Shown here piece by piece: positions 23,036-35,923 of a stretch of DNA of 64,000 nucleotides (the stretch's first letter is position 1; each line of letters starts with the position of its first letter). Origin of the DNA: Chaunax sp. Z400. Taxonomy: Eukaryota; Chordata; Actinopteri; Lophiiformes; Chaunacidae. A model generated the notes under the pieces. It worked only from the letters and a program-made list of their open reading frames with translations. It did not search any database and had not been told where the DNA came from. The translations under genes and the position numbers were made by a program. The stretch is from positions 18,052,835 through 18,116,834 of the forward strand of contig CM075203.1 in NCBI GenBank assembly GCA_037577475.1, in the 5' to 3' direction.

Positions 23036-26000
23036 CTGCTCATGCATTCATATCTCATATTTTTTGCCAAATAAGACTGAGATGTATTCCCCTGATACAT
23101 AGGATTTGAACATTTCTGACTTAAGCAAACGGTATAAAAAAAACCCCCAAAACACAGAAAACGCCCAACAAAATCATACCTGCCATCAATCTGAACTGGG
23201 GACACTTTTGGCGAGTCAGGAGACATTTCAGGTGAGTTTTTTAGGTCGTCCATCTCACATGCATTTGACAGAACAAATATGATTCTATTTTAATCAGTCC
23301 AGCTGGCTACACCAGCAGTGTAATGGCTCCTGTGTCACACGTACTACACGCACTTAATCGCATATGCTGACATAAGTCGGATGACCTACAATCAACATTG
23401 TGCCTGAACTCACCCTGCATGTAGACACACATGGATCGCTGCTGCTGCTGCACGTTCTGCTGACATGCTGCTCATGCAATGACCGAAGCATTGACTGACT
23501 GAAGCACAGATGGCACCAGCTTTCACCACAGCATTTTTTAAAACTGAAACTATGTTATCAAATAAAAAATGTTATTGTCACAAAAAACTACACATAAATT
23601 TCTTTGTTGCAGTTGACATTTTCTTGACCACAAACTGCCATATGCTACATTTCATGAATAAAATGCTTTTCATGTCCGAACATTGTTTTGTGGGATGAAA
23701 AATGCATCAGTGTACGATCACTAAATGCAACCCTGCTTGAAGAGTAGCACCTTTAATGCCATGGGATGTGTCTTGCCCACATAAAATAAAGACAGTAATG
23801 GAATAATTACCATAAAATAGAAAATAAAAAAACTCAAGCTAGAATAATTGCACTTAAAAAATGCAATTAGTTTTTCTTTTCAATGACATGGTTCAAGCAT
23901 TTGCCTGAAATCTATACTTAGCTTAGTACACAGAGCTGATGTCATGAGCAATAATAAATTCATGAATCAAAGATTCAACACCAACCACAGCCACATAAAG
24001 CTAGAAGAATGACACTAATTTGTGACTTGTGAAGGGTATTACATGTACAGTATTATATTTTTACATGGTATTATATGCAAATGCAATCTATGTAGCAAAA
24101 AGTACAATTTAATTTTGTGCAAATGCTGCATATCATGCCTCAAACCATGTTTCCCAGCATGTGACGGTGATGGTTCCATGTTCCATCAACCTGCTGCATC
24201 CATTGTCTGCTTTTTGTGTACGTAACATGAACACACTGCTGCCCTCACACACACCACCGTGCAGCTTATTGAAAAGGACTTGGCTCATTACGTTCTGTCC
24301 ACCTTCAGCCCTCTGCTGTGCATTGCATTGGTTGTCCGCGGCTGCTAAGGATTCATCTTATCATCGCCTCCCCCCCAGACCCTTGTGTCACATCTCCCCC
24401 ATGTTCCCCACCACCACAGATGATGTCAGCTCATTCTGGATGATTATGAGAGTCTGGAATGACTTACAGCTCTAATGCATCTCGTTTGGTGAGAAGGACA
24501 TTCACTTTCAAGGTTGTGAAATTTGCACAAGGGCTTGTTGAGTGTGTGCACGTCTGTGCTCCGTGAGTGTCAACACGAGTTGCAACAGGGTGCATCCCTT
24601 GTTTTGTCAGTCTCCCACTCTGTCGTAGCTGAATGTCAGAACTTGTCTTCTTAATAAACTGATCCCACCTAAGGAAGAAACTCATCTTCACTTAAATGGG
24701 CTTCATTGCTGACAATAATATCCAAAGTGCATCACTGACTCATTACCTGCTAATGGAGGTGCTTGCAGCCGCTAGTTTGTGGGAGTCATTATTCCCTTTG
24801 CCTCAGCTCAGGCTCTTAGAGCTCCAGTTCAACACATGTCATTAATCAATCCTAACAGGCTGTATTGTTCCTGCAGCCTCTGGTAAATGGCGAAGAAATC
24901 AGCACACATTTATTGGCTTTATTTACCTTCAATTGTTCCTTTGAGGCAAACTAATATCCAGTAGCTACAGTTTATATTTAGAGGAATAATGAACAACAGA
25001 AATTACATCCACATAGGCTTAGCAACCACAGGCCTGGAAAGCTTTGGATTTTTAAAACCATGAAAACTTATTTAGTATTGGCTTTAAATATGTTTGTGGT
25101 GGTGGGGTTTGGTTCGGGTGAGAGAGAGTGTTTTGTGTAGTACTGATGACTCTCTCTCCCCTATCTAGTGTGCTGGACGTGGGGAGAGATGCTGCCACAC
25201 ATGGAGAGACTGCAGAAGTCTGTCTGAGAGGCATCAGAGCTGTAAAGCTCCCAGTGAAATCCTATTTTTGAATGTGATAAAAATAAAGATTGTTGTTGTG
25301 GAAATGTCATCGGGGCCGTGGTCACTGAGAGAACCCACATATGAGTAGCAGAGAGAACTGTCTCAGTGTTTTTCTTTTAAAATGCATGATTATTGACTGG
25401 ACTAACTACACTGATTAATGCATGTAATCACTGTAAGGGCCAGTGATTACCTCCCATCACAACGTTAGCATGACATGACATCATAAACCCCCCCAAAACA
25501 AACAAACAAACAAACAACAACAACAAAACAAAACGTCATCATGTATTTTCTGTGGACTGAAACTACTTCAGCCCTGAATGTTTTGAGCCTATAGCATCAC
25601 ATCCCACAACATTCTTTTCCATTTTTTTTCTCCAATTTTGCAATTCAGGGCTTTTTTGATTGAATTAAAATGGATCGTTGGGCCTTGGCGGAGGAATGTG
25701 TTCTTCTGAGAGCTATTCTTTTTCAAGACTGCAAACCTCTCCCCATTATACACACAAATTTAAATGAAATAATAAACCTGTGTCCTCATAACTTAGAGTC
25801 ATGAACACTATGATGAGGTCGTTTTGATTTGCATTAAGGGGTCTACATTAGACAACACTACGTTTACATTTGCGGTTTTAGTAACTACCGCCCGTCGGTT
25901 AAGTTTATGGAAAGACAGGTTTGTCCTGTGCTCTAAGTAACTTTTAACTTTTCCAGTATTTAAATAGGACCACAACCTTTCCAAACCTTAGACTGATTAT

Positions 26001-27084
26001 TAAAGGACAACAGATTAATTTCTGTTGAATATTTGGCAGAAATGATGAGTATCAACATAATTTTCTCGTCATTTGAATAAAAATCATATTTGGGAAGCAT
26101 TAAGTTTCAAAGACAGATTCAAACAGATTATTTACTTTCCAGGAGACAGGGTTGGCTGTAAAACACTGTAATATTTACAATATGCAATGCATATAATGCA
26201 TGACAATGTCTGTTTGATGGCTCATACAATAATCTATGTTCTTCACAAAGACAGTCATATATAATGAATAATATATAAAACAATGAGCTTCCAGCTTTCA
26301 TCACATAAGGGCCAGCTGGCTCGACAGCCAACTCTTCAACGAGCTGATTTTGTGGAGAACGAATCTCATCCCCCGTCCCCTCACTCCTCTCGTTTTTTTG
26401 GGGGAGGTTAAAGGCAGACTCAGGTGGTGGGGCACAATCTCCAATTACACAGCAGATAGGAGTATAACAGGAAAGAACGGACAGTCATAAGACTGGGAGG
26501 AAAAACAAAGGCAGGCTTCTACTGTTAGAAAGGCATGATGGAACAGGCATCAGTATACAAAACATCAGCCCAGTGTGGAGCCACAACAGGGCATACAGAT
26601 GGGATGTTAATGCAGATCCACAGTCTCACCTGATGGATTTCTTATGAGATAACAACACCTAGTTGGCTGCTAAATGAAAATGACAGTCGAATTATTAAGA
26701 GTCAAGTGTCAAACAATGTAATAAATGATTGATGACTGAATAAATGAAGCTGAACAGCTTTGTTTGCCAATTCAAATTCAAATGTGCACAAACTTTAGAC
26801 ATGACAGGCTAATGGATGAAAACAATTATGACAGCAATTGTTAAGAATGTTTGAAATATGAAAGGATTAGTAAATAATATTTTCTTGTATCTATCCACAC
26901 AGGTTTGTTTTTATCACGTCAGGATTTGAGATGTCAGTGTGCCTCCGTCATAATTCAGTTAAATTTCTCACATGTTTTGTAGGGTCCCTAAAGGTGTGCA
27001 TCTGATAATTGGTTTCTTCAATTTGCTTATGATAATACTTTATTCATATTTGAACTTAAATGATTGTCAATAGCAGTGATGCCC
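23036..27084. other. intergenic, no gene seen
   Basis: AT-rich, with an (AAAC)n/(AAC)n run at 25498-25534 and a GGGCCTTGGCGGAGG repeat tail at about 25680. At about 24444-24500 the words RVWNDLQ and ISFGE suggest a trace of LINE pol C-terminus, which is too weak to call. Confidence 0.5.
25498..25534 (+). repeat. (AAAC)n/(AAC)n simple repeat
   Basis: AAAC units passing into AAC units and back to AAAAC. Confidence 0.85.
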
Positions 27085-27425
27085 TCAGGCTGACTTTATA
27101 ATGATTATGATTCTTTAAATCAATATTCTAAGTCCTTCATCCCTTCTGCTATTAAGCTGTTAAACACAGACAGCTCTCATTTTAAATGATATTTCTTTTT
27201 TTGTCATCAACTATTTATTTTACTAACTCATTTATAAGATGTGTAACTGTTGCTTTTGATTTATTGCCTCTCCTTCATACTGCCCCATGCCTGTTTATCT
27301 CTGACATTTAACTTTGCCTTGTTGTCTGTTGAGATTGAATGTATGGTTGAATGTATGGCCTGGGTATAAGCAACTAATGAATTGCCCTATTGGGATGAAG
27401 AAAGTTGTCTGAACTGAACTGAGCT
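27085..27425 (+). mobile_element. LINE 3' end (pol C-terminus and 3' UTR)
   Basis: A short frame reads DSLNQYSKSFIPSAIKLLN and ends TDSSHFK-stop at about 27189. KSFIPSAIKLLN is the familiar C-terminus of fish LINE reverse transcriptases. The following 3' UTR ends AATTGCCCTATTGGGATGAA and a degenerate (CTGAA)n tail, as expected for an L2/Rex-type element. It is 5' truncated, which is usual for LINE copies. Confidence 0.75.
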
Positions 27426-28824
27426 GAAAAGAAACAAGTACTCATAAATAAGACAAATTAAGTACAGCAGACACTGATTTATTCCCCTTTTTCATCTACT
27501 CAAAATAAATTCATGTAGTCTAATTCATAAATCCTATTCCAATTCAATGTAAAACTCAATAGAATCATTGACTATAAACAACTTTCCCAATTTGATACAC
27601 AGCCCAATACACTTTATACACTTTGCTGATCTGCACCTAGAGGTTCTGGTCTATCCACCTCAGCACAGAGTTTTTCTAGCAGTCCTTGGACACAAATTCT
27701 AGGTTTTATTTGGGAACACTAATTCCCTTCCCTTCTGTTGGATTGAGGTGGAGAAAGAAATCTGAGAGAGTGACTCTTAAAACCAAAAGTATTTCCACGG
27801 CTAATAGTCTTGGACATCCCACCAGATGGTTCCACTTTAGATGTGGTTTAAGTTAGCATGCTTCTGGTGCACTGTGTGTTTACAGTCCGATAAGACAAAG
27901 AGATGGAACAGATCTAAAAAGATCTGATCGTTATAGATGCAAACTGGGGACAGTGTGGTTCATAGTCATCTGCAACCTAAAAAATGAGGATGACACTAAA
28001 ATATTACCACCTTATAAAGTTGTTGTAGCTAATATGAAAGCAAACAGTCACTTCCTTAGACATGTCAGGCCTGACATGCTTGCATTTCTTTCCACCCTGT
28101 AAATACATTAAAGTCTATCATCTTCCAACCGAGCTTGTTGATGAGAGCAGATGCACCGAACTCAAACACTGGTTTATTCTGGGCCATGAAACCAAAACGA
28201 TGATCCAAATCCTTTATAGACCTGAAGTTCGCTGTAGAGTCAGTAGATAATTCTCCATGGGCAAGTCAAGATAAACAACCATCTCACAGTGCATGCTTCA
28301 TTCCACCCTCCTTGTGTGTTGAAAGATATTGATAAGTGCAGCTTTAAAAAGGAAATCCAACTCTCTATTTCTCAGAAATACTGATGAAATCCAGCAGATT
28401 ATGATCTTTGACAGATCAAACGAACAGATATTTCCATCCTTCTTGTAAGGATCTGTTTCACATAAGGATCAGATATTGGGCCTGCCTTGTCAGCACTGGG
28501 GACATACTATATATACACATTGTGTTTCTCAATATACAGCATGTAGGTGGCTTTTTACTCAATCTGTTATCTTTGTGAAACCTGCTATCCTCAGGGACAT
28601 GTTGCAAAAGTCATATACAGAGAATATTCTAAGCATCCATGATGGATCAGATCTCCCTGTATTCTCTACATAAACATTATGTTTGACAGATCCAGACACT
28701 TACGTACTCATGGATTTTTCCAGACACAGCTCTTTTATGAGCTGCTCCTACAATGAGGTGTGAAAATTTAAACCCGTTCAGTTGGTCCGGTGTGTTTAAG
28801 CCACATGTCATTTTCCTCTAAATA
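27426..28824. other. intergenic, no gene seen
   Basis: AT-rich sequence without recognised repeats or exons. Confidence 0.5.
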
Positions 28825-28827
28825 TAC

Positions 28828-29877
28828 AGAATATCTTTAAAACGCATAGTTTTGTAGGATTTCATGCAGTCCTGTTCATATTAAATATCAAAGGCAAAAT
28901 TATGGTTGTTATTCACCATTTTACAGAAAAATCAGTTTTGTACAAATTGGGTGCCTCAATGTTTACAAGTCAAAAAGTGTGGATGGTGAGACAGAGAACA
29001 ACAACAGTCAGTAAAGCGTGTGACCACCAGCATTTATCACTTACACCTCCTGAATGGATAAGACAGTTAATCTGGACTTGTAGGATGACATGCCATTCTT
29101 CTTGCAGTGCTGTGACAAGTTGTTTATGTGTTGCTGGATCAGGATCTCTCAGTCTCACCCGGTGATCCCTAACATCCCACAGATGCTCTGTTGGGTTGAG
29201 ATCTGGTGAATATGCTGGCCAAGGAAGGACAGTGACATTGTTCTGGTCCAGGTAGGCTACTCCTGACAGACATGAGCCACATGTGGTGTGACATTGTCAT
29301 GCATGAAGGTGATGCCTGATTGCTGTATCCTGGGAATGACATGTGGACCTAGGACCGTATCTCGGTAACGGATAGCTGTCAGTGTACCGTGGATGTTGAC
29401 AAGGTCTGACCACCATTCATTAGCAATGGCTCCCCACATCATGACATCACCACCAAAACGGTCCACTTCCTGGACGTATGCTGCAGGATAGCGTTCCCCA
29501 CGGTGACGATACACATGCCTATGACCACCAGCTCTGTGCAAGTTAAATCTGGACAAAATGTGATCTGCCTCCACTGTGCAATGAGCCATAACATCTGTAA
29601 CATCTGTGTTACACGTGTCTGCAGAGCTCTGACCATCAGCATCATCAGCATCCCAACTGCCTGGTCATGTAAATTTTGTGGAAGTCGTGACATTATCAGT
29701 TGCATCGGTAGGACATTAATTTTGCCCAGGTTTGGTTATTCATGATTTAACATGTTTTGGTTTTGAATGCTTAAAAAAGTAAAATCTATGTATCACATGT
29801 TTTTTTCTTTCAGTAGATTAGGGGTAGTGAAAGGAAAATATTTGGTTCTTATAAATATGCGATTTTAAAGTTACTCA
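28828..29877 (-). mobile_element. Tc1-like DNA transposon, decayed sister of 2154-3335
   Basis: Aligns end to end with the copy at 2.15-3.34 kb, sharing for example TCCTGTTCATATT-AAATATC and GGTTATTCATGATTTAACATG. The terminal repeats are decayed: the left end ATCTTTAAAACGCAT faces ATGCGATTTTAAAGTTACTCAG at the right (compared by position, about 28831-28846 and 29856-29877). Relative to the first copy it lacks about 90 bp near 29.73 kb. It has the same orientation and the same internal transposase deletion. Confidence 0.85.
29047..29693 (-). pseudogene. Tc1-like transposase remnant with the shared internal deletion
   Basis: N-terminal MSRLPQNLHDQAVGML (from 29693) runs, across the same missing helix-turn-helix/linker region as the 2.4-3.05 kb copy, into LIAQWRQITF. 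It then reaches LHRAGGHRHVYRHRGERY, EVDRFGGDVMMWGAIAN, and TFMHDNVTPHVAHVCQE (second catalytic Asp). After a frame break, AYSPDLNPTEHLWD supplies the third acidic residue, with Thr replacing the usual Ile. The first catalytic block is damaged (FCPDLT instead of FSDESR). The original stop codon is lost. It is inactive. Confidence 0.85.
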
Positions 29878-29882
29878 GAATA

Positions 29883-31214
29883 TGTTGTGTTTCCACACTT
29901 CTCTACCAACAAATGGCAATGGAGCTAAATTGTTATTTATAAGTCATTTAGCCCTTTGCAACCTTATTTCATTTGATGCAATTCAATAAGTGAATGTGAT
30001 ACTTCATTTGGATTCCAAGAAAATACCATGATGGATTTCTATTGCTTGTGGTGAATGAGAAAATATTTCTAATAGCATTATGAATTGTGTATTGTTAGAA
30101 CCTTTATACTGCAGTTCTGAACAGCTGAGATAAACATAATATCTGACACAGCTGTAGACTGTATGTTGTGTAGGATTTGTCAGTCTTTAAGGATCACATG
30201 ACCTGTTAATATGCTCAGTACTTCAAAGCTGCATTATATGAGCTCCATTTATTCGCCTTCATGCAGCAGATGAGAAATTGGCTAATATACTGGCTACAGA
30301 GGGTCAATAAGCTCATAGTTATGGTTCACTAAGACCCTGGCATCAGCTTTGGATGTATGACTAAGTACCATGGGGGACGCTGTATCAATCTTACTGCTGG
30401 TTGGTCTCGGCTAATTCAATTAAACTAAGCCTGCTGCTTTTTCCCTTTGGGGAGTAAGAAGGTGCTGAAAATAATGAATGCTTTGACATGATTGGAATTG
30501 CAAATAGTGGTATTTATATTTGAAACGAGGGCACTTGGCTTCATTGCGTGATTATTTCTGTTCTAAATTCAATGAGATTCAATCAGTGTCAAAGGCCTGG
30601 GCTGAGGGCTGATGGGTATCTATCTGCAGGCAGTTACTGTATGCAATCAAACAAAGAGGTTTTATCATGTATTTGATTAATTTTGTAACTAGTTTCACTA
30701 TTTCTTGAACAATCAGAAAACAATAAAATAAAAGTCAGACACAGAGCTAAACTCCAACCATATATCTTCAGTTTTACAACCAGAGTAAAGAAAGAGAGGA
30801 AAATGTTATTATATGCATGTACTTGCAGCCAATGAAGCATGGAGGCGTCTTACTGCTGTAATTGAAAGGCCTGCACCGGCAAAAAAAACCCATAATGAAA
30901 CACATTTTCTATCAAGCAGTAAATTACAGGAAATGAATTATGTAAACAACAATAAAATCAGAAAACGGAGACATAATAATATATAAACTCAGTCCAAGTC
31001 CAAGCAGTCATACAGCTGCTGTAATCAATATTCCTGCATTAACATTGGGTCAAATGGCTACATGAAAGAGATCACTCCTTACAGCAATTATATCCATTAT
31101 CTTTGCAGCGTCCCCTGAGATCTGCAGAGCTCATTATTCCCTCCGCCAAGCAGGTAATTTTAAACAAATTTTAATTAATTAATTAATTAATTAATTAAAT
31201 TTTAATCACGAGTT
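29883..31214. other. intergenic, no gene seen
   Basis: AT-rich; a (TTAA)n run at 31169-31199 is the only simple feature. Confidence 0.5.
31169..31199 (+). repeat. (TTAA)n microsatellite
   Basis: Seven TTAA units flanked by AAATTTTAA / TTAAATTTTAA, making the whole block a near palindrome. Confidence 0.85.
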
Positions 31215-31370
31215 GCCTGTTTATTAGTTAGTTAGCAGAATATCTCAAAAAGTCTTGACAGATTTCAATGACATGTCAATAATAGGTCCTTTGATCGGGA
31301 TAGAGGTGATTCGATTCTGAGGCAGATCTGGATCCAGAAGATTTTCTTTGCAGCGGCGTCATTGTCAGAG
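31215..31370 (+). repeat. decayed interspersed repeat (same family as 1793-1990)
   Basis: TTAGTTAGTTAGCAGAATAT, then GACAGATTTCAATGACATGT and GGCAGATCTGGATCCAGAAG in the expected order. Confidence 0.6.
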
Positions 31371-33179
31371 TTTTCTTTTTTCTCTCACCACTATAATCAG
31401 AGCCTTTCAGCTGCAGCAGGCAGCACACAGCAAACAGACAAACTTAGCAACTAGCTAGTGAAATAGCCTTTAGCTTAAGAATCAGATGTACCTCTCAGTA
31501 GTTGGTGGAGACCAAACTCAGAGCTATAAGGTAGTGATTATTGTGCTTACATTCAGAAACACCTTATAATAATCAGTGTTGGGCAAGTTACTGAGTGTAC
31601 TGGGCTACCAGCTACTCCACATTAAATGAAGCTTCACTTATATGAGAAATATAGGCTGAGGGCAAAATAGGGATGTGATTGAAGCATTTTCCCATTTATC
31701 CATCCATATTTGATGTTGTCCACCATTGTGACAGATTGATGAATAATGATTTAACATGGATGTGAGTGTGATGAGTTAGAGAAAAAACACATGAATTCAA
31801 TCAATTCAATTAAAAAGATCAGGTTAAATCAGATTTGTGTCATTCACACTGTCAAGAAAATAAAAAAACAGACCTGAATCACATATGAGCAGAAAAATCA
31901 GATTTGTGTCACTTTGGCCTGCAGTGTGAAAGTAGTAGTACTGATTCTTGGCGGTTTTGTTTCAGACTACTTATTTCAAAGTAGCTGCACTTGATGCTTC
32001 AGAAATCCTTGGGAGAAATGTGGCCAAACATGTCTTAATATCTCAGGAAACATATACTTCAATGTTCTGGGAAATATGTTTATTAGATTTCTCTCAAAGG
32101 GTGAGGTGAGAGTACAGATATTAACCTTATGTCTCTTTGTTAAAATACGGCGTTGGAGTCAAGGAAAGGTTACTCTATAAGCAGGAAACTGCTAGAATGA
32201 GAGTGAAGAGAAAGCCAATGAGGAAACCATGCTGCCACTGTCAAGAATGCTTCAAATAGGAACATGAATATACTCAGTAAAGTTGATGTGTGTATGAGAA
32301 GCAGATCAGGACACATTCATTTGAAAACTACAAATGTGAGCTGAAACAATGCCACTAGAGTAAAAGGTCAGGGTGAAAATCAATAGGTTCTCTCCTGTTA
32401 GATGGTGAAAAGTTCATGCTACCTGGCCGTTAACTGGTTTCTTAGAGATAAACAGACTGCAATGTGTGCATCTCCCTGTGCTTGTTGTGAATTAGTTTTC
32501 CCACACGGATCATCAGTTTTCTCCTTCAGCATCCGTCTCTGCTTTATATTTCCCTCAGGAGCGAACGGGAAGATACTCGAGATGCTTTTCTTGTTACCTA
32601 TATTCACGTGACAGCTATATCACCACCTCTCCATTCTCACAGCAGCATTCTGTGTGGCGGTCGCTCTCCAAAAAGCAGCCGTCAGCACATTAAGCCACAG
32701 AGGCTCCAGAAGTATAAGGAGCTTTTGCTTTAATACCCCAGCTCCTATAGCAACAAGTCAGCATAAATGCTGGTGAGGGGCTCGTTTTAATATGTTTACT
32801 GTCAATAAAACGGTTGCTCAGCGTGTCATTATATGCAGTTGTTATTTTCTACTGTCCCACCAAGGACAGGTAAGACAGGAGCACCTTTCAGACATACAGA
32901 TGCTCAGCTGCCCGGAAATATTAATACATTCACATTCTTTAAACTCACGTCATACAGTTTATTACTGACTCTCTGTGGACAAAATTAAACTCCAAAGATA
33001 TAAAAGTAGATTCACGTGCAATATAAATTAATACAATGATATACTGAGCTTTTAGATTAAGTAAAAGCCTCTACAGTCACCAGGTGACAGAGGATCCTGT
33101 TCAGATCAAGATCACATAATGTAGCAATACATATCTTTCACATGACACCATATTATTTTTACATGTGTTGATTTTGCTA
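31371..33179. other. intergenic, no gene seen
   Basis: No supported exon. A GTGTTGGGCAAGTTACT start at about 31576 resembles the edge of a common fish MITE but is not followed far. Confidence 0.5.
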
Positions 33180-33620
33180 TTACTTACCATTCACATCCAT
33201 CCATCCGTCCTTCGTCTGCTATTTATACTATGTCTCCCAGTCTGTGGAGGTCGGCCCGACCCCTTTGTTGGACCCTGTTTTGGACCAGTCCTTGCTGGCG
33301 GCCTCCTGGCCGGCCCTCTGAGTGGGTCTGTCCTTGTTTTCGGCCTCCTGCCTGGCCACCAGACTGAACTAGTTAATGGACTATGTTTTTGGTGTTTGGT
33401 TACCTGTGTATTTAGTCTGTGTTACTTATCCTGTTTGTTTATCCTGCCTTGTCCTGCTGTTCCTTTGCACCGTGTCTGCTCTGTGATCCCTGTTTTGCCT
33501 CCTGTGCTCTCCTGTGTTCCTTTGCGTGTCCTTGGTGCTTCCCTGCGTGGCGTTACATCAGGGCGTGTGTCTGAATGTGTCTTTTATAGTCTCTTTTTAA
33601 TTATCCTCAGATTTCCACAG
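33180..33620 (+). repeat. T/C-rich dispersed repeat (noncoding)
   Basis: Wording such as CTGTTTGTTTATCCTGCCTT and CTGTGATCCCTGTTTTGCC resembles the opposite strand of the blocks at 38.70-39.13, 46.62-47.39 and 61.66-62.17 kb. The 207-codon plus-strand frame across it is low-complexity (Leu/Cys/Val/Pro) with no domain, and is not called as a gene. Confidence 0.5.
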
Positions 33621-33799
33621 ACTGTCTGCACGTTGTCAAACAAGGACAGTGAAGTGGTGCATCTCAGTCCTCTGTCTCACCCTTCACAAGGACACTGTGT
33701 CCTACCTGGAAACAAACAAAGTGACAGCAAATGGCTTTCAGGACAGATAATACATTGGGTTGTAAGTCACCCTGAATTACAAAGGTGAGAGGGATATTG

Positions 33800-34800
33800 T
33801 GTCACAGAGGATGGCAGAGGGCTGAGCTAATAGGAGTGTCTGAGATGAGGTAGAGAAAAAGGAAATGGGCTGAGGAGAGGGGACTAGACAGAGCTGTGTA
33901 AATAGAAGGGAAGAGGTGGATTTTGGGTAAAAGCATGGCTGGTTGTCTGGACTCTAAATAGAAGTGATAGGGACTGAAGGAGACACTTGAGTGATGAAGT
34001 GATAGATTTGCAGTCTGCTGGAAAAGATAAGTGAGGATGGAAACAGCAGGCTGTGACGGGAGGGGACACATTGTTGAATTGTGACATGGAAAATGAGCAG
34101 CAGCTGCACTAAAGCTCCGAACTCATCATAATGATGATGAAACTGATTTGTTTCAGAGGGCAGGGTTATATGAATGTGCAAGGACCAAAAAGAAAGACTT
34201 TAATAAGGGCTGCAGTGAATTTTGAGACTGATAAGACACTCTCCATGCAAGTTCCAGCAGCTGTCAGGTGACCATAAGCAGAGGGACCTGACTTGGTGAT
34301 AACAGCCAGGCAAACAGGCAAACGGGCATCCCTCTGTGGTCCACCTGATTAACTGTGATGCAGCAAACGACGCAAGTTGTTTTTATGCTGCTGGTTCAAA
34401 GGGTTTTTATCAAAGATCTGTTTCATGTGCCAGATTAAAGACTTTAAATCTACAGTCAAGAGAGTTAACAAAAGCCTCCAATATAACAAAACCAACTGAA
34501 TCCTTATAATGACAGCAGATCAAAAGAAGAGTATAGTTTTCAACCCATCCAACGTGAATGTGGGCCTACACGGACAATGCTGAGGCTACATGTGGGCACA
34601 ATGTAGCCCCTCTTATCTGGGACCTTGTGCTCCCTATGGGGGTCCAAGCTGGGTCACTAATGTTAAGTGAGGGGATGGGCTCAGAGGGGGAAACACAAAT
34701 GTGTGCTGCACCTTTGTTAGTGGCCAGAGAACAAGGTACAGTATATGATCCAATAGGAAACTAGCGTTCTCCATTTATGTACCAGACATGTTACCTTACA
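33800..34800. other. intergenic, no gene seen
   Basis: Purine-rich stretches on the plus strand (33.84-34.05 kb) create spurious Ser/Phe/Leu-rich minus frames. Confidence 0.5.
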
Positions 34801-34837
34801 ACCAGAGGTGGGAAGTAATGACGTACAAATACTTCTA

Positions 34838-34870
34838 CTTGTATGTTACTTGTATGTTACTTGTATGTTA
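34838..34870 (+). repeat. 11-bp tandem repeat, three copies
   Basis: Unit CTTGTATGTTA three times, inside AGAGGTGGGAAGTAATGACG-type repeat sequence (34803-35270) known as a common fish dispersed repeat. Confidence 0.85.
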
Positions 34871-35730
34871 CTGTACATAGGTAGAGTGTTCAGGTATCTT
34901 TACTGTACTTGAGTATTTATTTTTCAGACTTGTTTCTTTTACTTCCTACATTTTAACACAAATATCTAGCTTTGCTCTACTTACATTTTCAAAATGGGCT
35001 CGTTTCTTCAGATTATTTTTTATTCAGCATCATTCCTTACTTTCCCAAAATCACGACAAAACACGTAAGAAGATGAAACAGACAAGAAACATATGCAAGA
35101 AACTGGACCACAAAGAAAAGGTGTGATGCAAATGCTTTAGATATCCACTTTAAACTGTAATTCTGCTTTTTATTTATTTAATTTTACATAAGTAACGGTA
35201 AAGCTGCTTTTTTTTTTACTGTAATTCTACTTGAGGAAAGAATGTGTGGACTTTTGCCACCTCTGCTTTTAACTGCAGATCTGCTCTTTGCATCTGTAAT
35301 GCTGCAGTTCAAAGCACCAGCTTACGTCTCCACTGATACATGGATCTTTTTTTCATTTAAAGGATGGGACATGAGCTGAGGATGTTTAAGGCTGCAGGAT
35401 GTAAACAGATGGAAAAATATGCAGATGCAGCTGAAAGAGCTGCAGAGGGAGCTTCTTCCCATGACAGACACTATGCCAGACTTTGCTTTGGAATCACAAG
35501 ATATGTCTTCTTTATCATCTTCCATCCATCCATTCATCCATTTTCTGTAACCACTCATCATGTGCAGGGTCACGGGGGGAGACACAGGGAGAACATTCAT
35601 TTAGGACTCCTTCAAGAGCGCCCTCTTTAATTGCAGCCGATTTTGTAATAACAGAGTTAACAGGGAGTGAAGTATGTAGAAGGGCTGTGACCATATTCAA
35701 ACAGCGGCCATTTTCCTGTAATGTCACCCT

Positions 35731-35923
35731 TTTTTTAAAAAGTACTTTTTTGGGGCATTTTATGCCTTTATTGGATAGGACAGCCGAAGAGGTGACAGGA
35801 AACGAGAGAGAAAGAGTGGGGGGAAGACATGCGGCAAATGCCTTCTAGTCGGAATCGAACCCGCGTCCACCGCTAGAGGACTAAAGCCTCGGTAAATGGC
35901 GCGCGAGCTCTAACCACTGACAG
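35731..35923 (-). mobile_element. tRNA-derived SINE (second family)
   Basis: On the minus strand it begins CAGTGGTTAGAGCTCGCGCG (box A) and has box B GGTTCGATTCC (35851-35861). It continues with CATGTCTTCCCCCCACTCTT and CTCGTTTCCTGTCACCTCTT, and ends CCAATAAAGGCATAAAATGC plus an A-rich tail. The spacing and boxes fit a tRNA-derived head; the long region between the boxes suggests a leucine- or serine-type tRNA ancestor. Confidence 0.85.

Noticed and set aside
24161..24475. 104-codon plus frame ending RVWNDLQL
   Set aside because: The end may be a trace of LINE pol; the rest has no resemblance. Too weak to annotate.
33165..33788. 207-codon plus-strand frame, the longest not obviously due to a simple repeat
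   Set aside because: Low-complexity Leu/Cys/Val/Pro content, no domain, no splice context, and it lies over a T/C-rich dispersed repeat related to other blocks in the window.
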